A stretch of DNA of 56,991 bases from Kordiimonadaceae bacterium (GTDB taxonomy: Bacteria; Pseudomonadota; Alphaproteobacteria; Sphingomonadales; Kordiimonadaceae), in the NCBI GenBank assembly GCA_016765035.1, contig JAESQS010000163.1, positions 1 to 56,991 on the forward strand, given 5' to 3'. Below, one piece after another: positions 8,010 through 14,699 of the stretch. Position numbers and translations under genes: made by a program. Below the pieces are notes generated by a model that worked only from the letters and a program-made list of their open reading frames with translations, did not search any database and was not told the DNA's origin. Each line of letters begins with the position of its first letter. Position 1 is the stretch's first letter.

Positions 8010-9266
8010 TCAGACCCAACGATAGGTTCGATGATAGCTATCAATAGAGTCTAAGACAAGCCAGTTTTTGGCACCGTTTTCAGGCACTAAACCCTCAATG
8101 ATAGTGTGGTCAAATTTGGCATCACGAGTGCCAAAGCGAAGGGTATGATCGCCTTTCAACAACATCTCATATTGGTCGATGGAGAGTTTGTAACGTGCCT
8201 GAAGGTTTTGGGCAATGTTCATTGCCTTCAGCGCTTTTTTCCCTTGTGGTGTAATAACCCCACTGAAGAATTCCGAGCAACAGCCAGAGCCATAAGAAAA
8301 CATACCAACCCGAACTGGTTCGGTTAGCTCAACCGTATCAAGGGTACCTGCTAAAGCGACAAAAACTGAACCGCCAGCGGTGTTCCCCAGATGTTTGCCG
8401 AATGCAAGACTGGGGGTGAGGCGCTGTTCAAAATCAGCATCAATGGCCGCGGCGTCAGCCTTGTAAAGTTTGCGCATTAAATGCCGGTGCGCACCCTTTA
8501 CCATGCCGCCAAAGGGGGTGTGAAAACATAAGTGTTCAAAGCTTTCACGAAAGTCTGCCCCGTCAACCCGGCGTGCGTAATCCCGGTAAGCACCGTTGCA
8601 GCAATCTAAATAAGCCATCAAGGATAAATCCGCATCTCCGGCTTCTGTGTCAGGGCCGGGCCTGCAGGTGTCCATAACCTCGAAAGCATGGTTGCCGCAG
8701 GCACCTGGGTCAATACTGAAAATATGAGGTGTATCTGAAACAAGCATGGCCACAGCGCCTGCGCCAGATGTGGGTTCCGAATAAGCCCACTCTTGAACGG
8801 CTTCGAGATCATCAAGGGCAAAGCGGGAAATATCGGTGGTAATCACTAAGGCTTTGGCCCCCGGCGATGTGCCTGACAGCAAAAAATTAACTGCCATTTG
8901 CAAGCCCGCAGCGCCTGAATAACAGGCCTGCTTTATTTCAAACAGGCGGCAATTTGACGGCAGGCTTAGAAGGTCGTGCACATAGGTGCTGATTGACTTG
9001 CCAAAATCAATGCCGGATTCTGTGCAGCAGATCACCATTTCAATCCGCGATTTCTCGTCCTTGGACATCTGGTCAATCAAGGGTTTGGCGGCGTTTACGG
9101 CGAAGCTTACGGGGTCTTCATAGGGAAGGGCGACTGTTTTTTCGTCCATCAACAGGTTTTCAAAACGTGCTATTTCCAATTCCCTGTGTGCGCATAGTGC
9201 ATGCACATTCAGGCTGGCGCGCCCGCCATAAAGGTTCATCGCTTCAATACCAATGTTGATGCTCAT
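8010..9266 (-). CDS. HMG-CoA-synthase-like enzyme (HCS) for polyketide beta-branching
   Basis: This 418-residue protein matches the usual length of PksG/BaeG-type HMG synthases. The catalytic residues fit the family: Glu83 in CCTESGID, the acyl-accepting Cys115 in KQACYSG, and a His in FHTPFGGM at about residue 250. It would add an acetyl carbanion from the donor ACP to the beta-keto group of the ACP-bound polyketide, giving a branched HMG-like intermediate. Target ACPs are inferred to be the tandem ACPs of PKS module 5, which carry the DS-x5-W flag and sit beside in-line ECH domains. Its ATG overlaps the stop of the upstream P450 gene by four bases. Confidence 0.94.
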   Translation of the reverse strand: MSINIGIEAMNLYGGRASLNVHALCAHRELEIARFENLLMDEKTVALPYEDPVSFAVNAAKPLIDQMSKDEKSRIEMVICCTESGIDFGKSISTYVHDLLSLPSNCRLFEIKQACYSGAAGLQMAVNFLLSGTSPGAKALVITTDISRFALDDLEAVQEWAYSEPTSGAGAVAMLVSDTPHIFSIDPGACGNHAFEVMDTCRPGPDTEAGDADLSLMAYLDCCNGAYRDYARRVDGADFRESFEHLCFHTPFGGMVKGAHRHLMRKLYKADAAAIDADFEQRLTPSLAFGKHLGNTAGGSVFVALAGTLDTVELTEPVRVGMFSYGSGCCSEFFSGVITPQGKKALKAMNIAQNLQARYKLSIDQYEMLLKGDHTLRFGTRDAKFDHTIIEGLVPENGAKNWLVLDSIDSYHRTYRWV

Positions 9267-10530
9267 GATTTGTGCTCTAATGTGATTGGTAAATTTTTCA
9301 ATCCGCGCGCATTGACACGGTCAAGGCGCCATTCCGGGGTGCCTGCCAGTTCGATGCTGGAAAAACTGTCCAGCAGGGATGAAAAAGCGATATCAGTTTC
9401 CAGGCGGGCAAGAGAAGCGCCTATACACACATGTGGCCCGCCACCAAAGGTTAATTGGGCATTTGGTGACCGGGTGATGTCAAATTGATCAGGGTTGGAA
9501 AACTTGTTAGAGTCGCGGTTGGTGGCCCCTATCAGCCCCATCACCAATTCCCCTGCAGGGATTGTTGTGCCAGCGACGTCATAATCTGATTTTGCAATAC
9601 GTAAGATCATATTCCCCCCCGGCTCAATGCGCATAAATTCTTCTATCGCCGTTTTCATGTGGCTTCTATCGCTGCGCAGTTTGGTCATTGCCTCGGGATT
9701 TTTTAGCAATAGATACAAGCCGCTACTCAGTAATGAAACAGTTGTTTCATGGCCCGCTATTACCATCGAGAGTAAATTGATAAGGGTTTCATCTTCTGAC
9801 ATGGTGCCATCATCAAGTGCGCGAATAGCCATGTCCATCAGAGTATCGCCGGGGTTTTTGCGGCGAATTATGATCTGTTCTTTTAAGTAGGCTTTGAAAT
9901 GAATTAACCCATCCCGAGCATCTTGTTTTTGTTCATCGGTCATCATGACATCTGCCATGCGAATGATTGCAGCGCTCCAACGGCCAATTTCAGCATCCAT
10001 GGATTTGGGAATATCAAACATATTGCACATAACGCGCAGTGGCAGGGGGGCTGCAAACTCAGATATAAAGTTATGGGTTTGCCGGAGGGCAGCTGTCCAA
10101 TTAATCGTGTGGTTTCTTTCTGGATCATCTCATGCAGGTTTGCCATCATTCGCGCACGGAACGCAGGGGTATAAACGCTTCTCATGCGCGCATGATCTGC
10201 ACCGTCACAGTTGATCATTTGTGGTTGAGTGCCGCTAAATAATGCATAGCCAACAGGATCATTTTTTTGATATTCTGGGTTGTTCCATCCTGCGGACCAG
10301 AAGCGCGTGTCGCGTACCATTTCAGGGGACTTCATCATCTGTGAAAATTCATGGTATCCTAATATAAAATACACCCCTGATTTTTTATCATAATGCACAG
10401 GGCCTAGCTGCTGAAGTTGCTTCAGCGTCGGATACGGGTATTCAATGAAGTCTGGATTGGTGATGATCGACCACCAGTCGATTTCTTCCGGGCTTTGAGA
10501 TAGATTTTGTTTTATAGCAGCTTGGCTCAT
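9263..10530 (-). pseudogene. cytochrome P450, interrupted by a one-base frameshift
   Basis: Two overlapping frames together make one bacterial P450 of about 420 residues. The first (10530 down to about 10070) covers the N-terminal part ending PSGKPIT. The second carries an I-helix AGHETT, the ExxR motif in EEFMR and the heme loop FGGGPHVCIG with its cysteine ligand. Adding one T on the coding strand at the AAA of plus-strand 10067-10069 joins them as PIT-FISEFAAPLPLRV, which matches the conserved EFA-PLP segment of this family. So the break is one lost base in a short homopolymer. It may be a true inactivating mutation or a sequence error; the rest of the gene is intact, without other stops, and the operon spacing is normal. 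If functional, it would hydroxylate or otherwise oxidise the polyketide. Confidence 0.85.
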
Positions 10531-10572
10531 GAAACTTTCCTGATGAGAGACTTTAAAGGATTAATAGACTGC

Positions 10573-11631
10573 TTAATCGTCTTTCAAAGGATAGGGATGC
10601 CAGTATGTGCCGTCATGCTCGTGCTTAGCCGCTTCGCGGGTTTTATCCCAGCTACGTGTGCTTTGTAACATAGGCACTTCCACTTGTGTGCGCCGCAAAG
10701 CCCGTTGAACTGTGGGGTCCATCAGGCCACGCCTATGCAGTGTGCCATTACAATTCCAAACCACTAAATCCCCTTCTTGCCATTCATGCGAATATAGAAA
10801 GGGTTCTTGTATGGTTTGTTCATACAGTGACTTTATTAAGGTGTCGCTTTCCGGGCGATCAAAGCCCGCAACGCGGTCCATGTCGTGGAAATTCAGATAG
10901 AGAAATTTCTTACCATTGTGGGGGTTTTCTTTAACCAAAGGTTGGCTAACCGGTGGCGTTGGGTCGGGCATGTCTATAAAGTCAACATCGGGAAATACCA
11001 TACAGTGTATCACCCGTAGTTGCTCAAGTTTATCACGGGTTTCTTTGCCCATATGCTCAAAGGCGGCGGTTGTATTGGCAAATTGTGTGTGGCCTTCGCG
11101 TTCGGGTACAATCACCGGATAGAGAATATTAACAACTTCCACATCGACTTTCTCAGTGTCTCCTGTGTGCCAACAGGATGTTCCTTGCATCTTATATTGA
11201 TCTTTCATATCGAGGATGACATTAGGGTCATGGTCTGTGTCGCATAGCTCTGGCCCGTTTATGAAGAATAGTTGATTGCCATTGTTCAAAATGGGTAGCT
11301 GGCCTAGCGCTCCCTGCTTGCCAACCTCAGCCTCTGGATCCGGGGCGGGAGCCCAAACATGCTCGCCCTGATCGCGCTGCTTGCCCAAAGAACGGGTGAA
11401 AGCATTTTGCTGAGCTTCATCCATATTTTGTGAGCGAATTACCAGAACAGCATGTTCAGCCAGCAATTCCTGCAATGTAGTGATTAAGGCAGGGCTGGGC
11501 TCTATGGAAAGGTCTAACCCCTTGATCTCAAGGACAAAGGTTTCAGATAAGGGAGTTAACTGGACATGATCCATAACCGAAGGCGGAGTGATCGTTGATG
11601 TTTTGGTGGATATCACTTCTTTACCTCGCAT
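10573..11631 (-). CDS. TauD/TfdA-like Fe(II)/2-oxoglutarate-dependent enzyme with HTG in place of HxD
   Basis: This 352-residue protein follows the TauD plan. The proximal iron motif is WHTGDT with His155, the distal His299 lies in CNGTLHRRG, and arginines near 310-314 can bind 2-oxoglutarate. In TauD and relatives the proximal motif reads WHTD; here Gly157 takes the place of the metal-binding Asp, and an Asp follows one residue later. Fe/2OG halogenases also have Gly or Ala at this position, so halogenase-like chemistry is possible; a shifted Asp ligand with ordinary hydroxylation is the plainer alternative. It sits 27 bases after the amidase gene and 42 bases before the P450 gene in the same leftward operon, so a tailoring role on the polyketide is likely. 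Confidence 0.85.
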   Translation of the reverse strand: MRGKEVISTKTSTITPPSVMDHVQLTPLSETFVLEIKGLDLSIEPSPALITTLQELLAEHAVLVIRSQNMDEAQQNAFTRSLGKQRDQGEHVWAPAPDPEAEVGKQGALGQLPILNNGNQLFFINGPELCDTDHDPNVILDMKDQYKMQGTSCWHTGDTEKVDVEVVNILYPVIVPEREGHTQFANTTAAFEHMGKETRDKLEQLRVIHCMVFPDVDFIDMPDPTPPVSQPLVKENPHNGKKFLYLNFHDMDRVAGFDRPESDTLIKSLYEQTIQEPFLYSHEWQEGDLVVWNCNGTLHRRGLMDPTVQRALRRTQVEVPMLQSTRSWDKTREAAKHEHDGTYWHPYPLKDD

Positions 11632-11658
11632 ATAAATTTAGATGGAAAGCTGGTCTTT

Positions 11659-12708
11659 TTAGTCATTCAGGGAAACGGGTAAAAATTGATTATTTACAGT
11701 ACCAAAAAGATCTGGACGTCGGGGGTCAAGCACCCGAGTACCGGAGTTTTCAGAAAAATCAAGTGCGGGCAATGCAACTTTGATTAAATTGGGTGTCTCT
11801 GTCCAATTGAAATAATAAAGACCATTTGTCAGGTCTATTACAGAAGTCCACCATGTGGGATAGACGCCGCCACTTGCATAAGGCGCGCCGTAGGGCGAGG
11901 CGGCAGTGCGCATCGTCGATAGCAAATATGAAGATGCCGTATCCGGATTATTGGTTGCCGGAAGAAATTTCGAAAAATAACTTAAGCGTACAAACCTATC
12001 CGTAGATTCTACATTTCCGGGAAGCGGCTTTTGCCCCCCAAAGCTTTTGTATTTTTCCAGGTTCTTGATTTGTGCATCGTAAGGCGGATTGTTTGTCATC
12101 ACACGTACATCATGCCCATGATAAATAACCTGTTTTCCGCCAATAAATTCTATAATAGCGGTGTCGCCAGATTTATCTTCCAGCGCAACATGAAAGCGCA
12201 TTAAGTTATTGCCTATTTTGCCGGGAACAATATCGACAGTATTCATGCCAGCAAGAGCTTCTTCCACTGTTGCGAAATTATCCAGTAAATAGCGTATCCA
12301 GCGCAAGGATGTTAGGGCGGGCTTGGAAGGCTCAAGTTTCTCAAATACTGTATTTTGAAGAAACAACGCGTGAGCGGCTAACCCTTTTTCGTTAATGCCG
12401 TCGGTTGCGCCGTCAGCCAATGTGAAAGGCCCTTGTTTTTGTAACCATGATGAAATCGCAGTCGTTACGCTTCCGTATTTAACTGTCCATTCTGCCGGGT
12501 TTTCAGTGGTGCCACCGTTCATAGTAAGGCCGCGTGGATTGATATAAAGCATGCTTTCCAGAGAATAGGACCAATCGAAGGTTCTGGCTGACATTACCAA
12601 ACTTCCGTTGTTGTTCCATAACAGACGTGAGCAAGCATTGGCGGCATCTTGTCCGAATAAGACGAGTAAAATAATGGAAACTAATAAATTTCGTTTTATA
12701 AAAATCAT
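11659..12708 (-). CDS. periplasmic choloylglycine hydrolase family (linear amide C-N hydrolase, Ntn-type) protein
   Basis: This 349-residue protein begins with a signal peptide: Lys/Arg near the start, a hydrophobic core at residues 8-18 and an ANA cleavage site. Cleavage would expose Cys26 as the new N-terminus, which is the nucleophile required in this Ntn-hydrolase family (penicillin V acylase, bile salt hydrolase). The supporting pair is visible at Arg42 and Asp45 in ARTFDW. The family hydrolyses linear amide bonds. As first gene of the tailoring operon, and with PvdE-like exporters in the cluster, it may remove an acyl or aminoacyl group from the exported product in the periplasm, much as PvdQ does for pyoverdine precursors. 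Self-protection by amide cleavage, or degradation of acyl-homoserine lactones, are alternatives. The function in the pathway is inferred. Confidence 0.88.
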   Translation of the reverse strand: MIFIKRNLLVSIILLVLFGQDAANACSRLLWNNNGSLVMSARTFDWSYSLESMLYINPRGLTMNGGTTENPAEWTVKYGSVTTAISSWLQKQGPFTLADGATDGINEKGLAAHALFLQNTVFEKLEPSKPALTSLRWIRYLLDNFATVEEALAGMNTVDIVPGKIGNNLMRFHVALEDKSGDTAIIEFIGGKQVIYHGHDVRVMTNNPPYDAQIKNLEKYKSFGGQKPLPGNVESTDRFVRLSYFSKFLPATNNPDTASSYLLSTMRTAASPYGAPYASGGVYPTWWTSVIDLTNGLYYFNWTETPNLIKVALPALDFSENSGTRVLDPRRPDLFGTVNNQFLPVSLND

Positions 12709-12760
12709 GATTTAGCGCCTAAACAACTAGTATAATATGCGAGGTTATTCACTTGGTTCG

Positions 12761-12804
12761 TAAAACGTGATCAACATTTAAAGCTTAATATTGATCACGT
12801 TTTA
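12761..12804. promoter_or_regulatory. perfect 14-bp inverted repeat in the divergent promoter region (putative operator)
   Basis: The arms TAAAACGTGATCAA (12761-12774) and TTGATCACGTTTTA (12791-12804) are exact inverse complements separated by 16 A+T-rich bases, which places the arm centres about 30 bp apart. Each arm contains the small palindrome TGATCA. The repeat lies 53 bases before the leftward amidase start and about 90 bases before the rightward metallophosphoesterase start, so one dimeric or tetrameric regulator could control both directions. The flank 12721-12760 has a TATAAT-like hexamer at 12731-12736 but no clear -35 on either strand. The stem is A+T rich and not followed by coding ends, which argues against a terminator. 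No regulator gene is present in the window. Confidence 0.6.
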
Positions 12805-12892
12805 AATGAATTTACAATCATTAGCTGCAGGTAGGCCAGCCGCCGTTCAAAATTTATTGAATGATGTAAGGTTAAGGTGCTAGTTGTTTTGC

Positions 12893-13729
12893 ATGAAATT
12901 ACTAGCCATTAGCGATTTGCACCTATCAAACCCTGTCAATTTTGAAGCCTTCATGAATATGGGGGATTATCCGGATGATTGGTTAATATTAGCGGGAGAT
13001 ATTGCCGAGCGCCCACAATTGTTGAATGCCGCTTTCGAGCATGCGGCTAAGTGCTTCAAGCAGGTTGTTTGGGTTCCCGGAAATCATGAGCTTTGGACGG
13101 TTCCTGATGAGGATGGTATACGTTTGGCGGGAGAAGCCCGTTACCAGCATTTGGTAAGCTTGGCCCGAAACCACGGCGTACTAACCCCTGAAGACCCTTA
13201 TCCATATTGGCCTGGTGATCCGGGCAGTATAAAGGCTTCAACGCCACTTGTGATAGCACCCTTGTTTTTGTTATATGATTACAGCTTTGGCCCTCAAGGA
13301 TTATCCCGTGAAGAAATAATAGCTTGGGCGCGGGAAGAAAAATCTGTGGCGGCGGATGAAATGCTTTTATCCCCTGAGCCATATACTTCTTTGGTGGCAT
13401 GGTGTGAGCAGCGGTGTAAGTTGAGCGAGGAGCGGCTCAGTAAAATAGACCCGCAAGCATCAACAATATTGATTAATCATTTCCCTCTGCGTCAAGATTT
13501 GGTCCATATCCCAAGGGTTCCACGTTTTATCCCGTGGTGTGGCACCCAAGTGACGAATGACTGGCACGTGAAATATAAGGCATCTGTTGTTGTGTCTGGG
13601 CATCTGCATGTCAGGCGCACGGACTGGCGGGATGGCACCCGGTTCGAGGAAGTTTCACTTGGGTATCCTGCCCAGTGGAGCCCAAGCGATGGGATAGCAC
13701 CTTATTTCCGTGAAATTTTACCCGGATAG
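12893..13729 (+). CDS. calcineurin-like metallophosphoesterase
   Basis: The protein is 278 residues from the ATG at 12893; a TTG three codons upstream is possible but less likely. The dinuclear metal-site motifs appear in order: ISDLHLS, AGDIAE, PGNHELW, NHFPLR and SGHLHVRR. These define the calcineurin-like phosphoesterase fold. There is no signal peptide, so it should be cytoplasmic. Its substrate is unknown. It faces the PPTase gene end to end with a 28-base gap, and metallophosphoesterases are sometimes found next to Sfp-type PPTases in biosynthetic clusters. Possible roles are phosphate removal from an intermediate or protectant, or recycling of pantetheinyl nucleotides; neither can be decided from sequence. 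Confidence 0.88.
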   Translation: MKLLAISDLHLSNPVNFEAFMNMGDYPDDWLILAGDIAERPQLLNAAFEHAAKCFKQVVWVPGNHELWTVPDEDGIRLAGEARYQHLVSLARNHGVLTPEDPYPYWPGDPGSIKASTPLVIAPLFLLYDYSFGPQGLSREEIIAWAREEKSVAADEMLLSPEPYTSLVAWCEQRCKLSEERLSKIDPQASTILINHFPLRQDLVHIPRVPRFIPWCGTQVTNDWHVKYKASVVVSGHLHVRRTDWRDGTRFEEVSLGYPAQWSPSDGIAPYFREILPG

Positions 13730-13757
13730 GAGCTTCTTTTTATCGCATAATTAAGGC

Positions 13758-14513
13758 CTAAGGTGGCTGAACCAACATTGCCTGCAACGGTGCGGCTTTA
13801 AATGAAACACTAATATTTTCAGGCTTGGGGTGGTGCACAGCCAAAGCTGCGATGTGATCGGCCCCCGGGTAAAAGTGGTCAAGATGCCATAGTTTTGGGT
13901 CGTCCAAAGCTATGTCGGGCCGTGTTGATTTAAAATGTATGGCCAGAGGGTCAAGGCTATAATGAAAACTGTCAAGGGGTAAGGAAAGCCCTTTTCCGAT
14001 GGCTTTTATATAGGCTTCCTTTAGCGTCCAAAGGGTTAAAAATAGTGCTTTTTTTTCCTCCGGTGGTGCCGCAGCTAAAAGAGCTTGTTCTTCAGAAGTA
14101 AAGACAGTCTTGGCCAAGTCTAGGAAACTGCTTTTACGACCTAACCATTCTATATCTACCCCAATATCGTGATCCACGGTGAGGGCGACAACGACCATGC
14201 CTCGTGTATGGGCTAGGTTGATTCGAAGGCGCGGGACACATTTTGGAAGGATAACTTCCGGTTTTCCAAGGGCGCTGATGCTAAATCTCCAGTCGGTCGG
14301 GCACCCATCTATCCACGTAGATAATAATGAGCGTGTGATCGCGTGCGCAGCAATGTAAGACTTTTTATCATGTACGAAGTGAAACCGTTGCGCTCTGTCC
14401 CTTTCCGCCTGTTCTAGAAGCATTTCTAGCTGCGGCCACTGGGCTTGACTAATGGTATCAATATCTAGCCACCAGCCTTCTACTCTATGCGGAATATTTT
14501 CCAAAATTTGCAT
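13758..14513 (-). CDS. Sfp-type 4'-phosphopantetheinyl transferase
   Basis: The protein is about 251 residues from the ATG at 14513, which has an AAGGG RBS about ten bases upstream; a GTG start at 14552 lacks one. Motifs of the Sfp family are visible: GVDIEWLG with metal-binding Asp and Glu, FTSEEQALL, and LWTLKEAYIKAIGKGL. It would transfer phosphopantetheine from CoA to the serines of the two discrete ACPs and all the PKS/NRPS carrier domains here. Sfp-type enzymes act on PKS and NRPS carriers, so one enzyme can activate the whole line. It is transcribed leftward, divergent from the AT-ER gene. Confidence 0.93.
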   Translation of the reverse strand: MQILENIPHRVEGWWLDIDTISQAQWPQLEMLLEQAERDRAQRFHFVHDKKSYIAAHAITRSLLSTWIDGCPTDWRFSISALGKPEVILPKCVPRLRINLAHTRGMVVVALTVDHDIGVDIEWLGRKSSFLDLAKTVFTSEEQALLAAAPPEEKKALFLTLWTLKEAYIKAIGKGLSLPLDSFHYSLDPLAIHFKSTRPDIALDDPKLWHLDHFYPGADHIAALAVHHPKPENISVSFKAAPLQAMLVQPP

Positions 14514-14696
14514 TGCTTTCAAACCCTTAAATGTAAAGGCAGTTGATTTCACACGATATATTCATAATACTTTTGCGCTTGAGGATTCAATTAATGATTT
14601 AGCCGTGGGCGTGTGTTTTTCCAAAGACCCACCATGCTAGGCCTATATTACGATGCGAATAGGCTTTTGTCGGCGCTGTTATTAGGGGATGCTAAA
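14514..14696. promoter_or_regulatory. divergent region between PPTase and AT-ER genes
   Basis: These 183 A+T-rich bases must hold the promoters of two diverging transcripts. The right part is open in the AT-ER frame (back to 14613) but is unlikely to be translated, because the AT family starts just before its FPGQG motif. I see no confident -35/-10 pair and no clear operator. Confidence 0.4.
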
Positions 14697-14699
14697 TTG
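14684..14699 (+). promoter_or_regulatory. RBS that decides the AT-ER start (AGGGG, 8-base spacer, TTG)
   Basis: AGGGG at 14684-14688 stands eight bases before the TTG at 14697. Translation from there gives (M)KVSMFPGQGAQ, the usual distance between the start and the GQG motif in the family. ATG codons at 14634 and 14709 are alternatives; the first adds an extra N-terminal stretch, and the second starts immediately before FPGQG. Confidence 0.55.

Noticed and set aside
9943-10530. Two separate P450 genes (N-terminal and C-terminal pieces)
   Set aside because: Neither piece is a complete P450, and one restored base joins them into a normal-length protein with all motifs in order.
12761-12804. 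Rho-independent terminator
   Set aside because: The stem is A+T rich, has a 16-base loop, and sits between gene starts and not gene ends.
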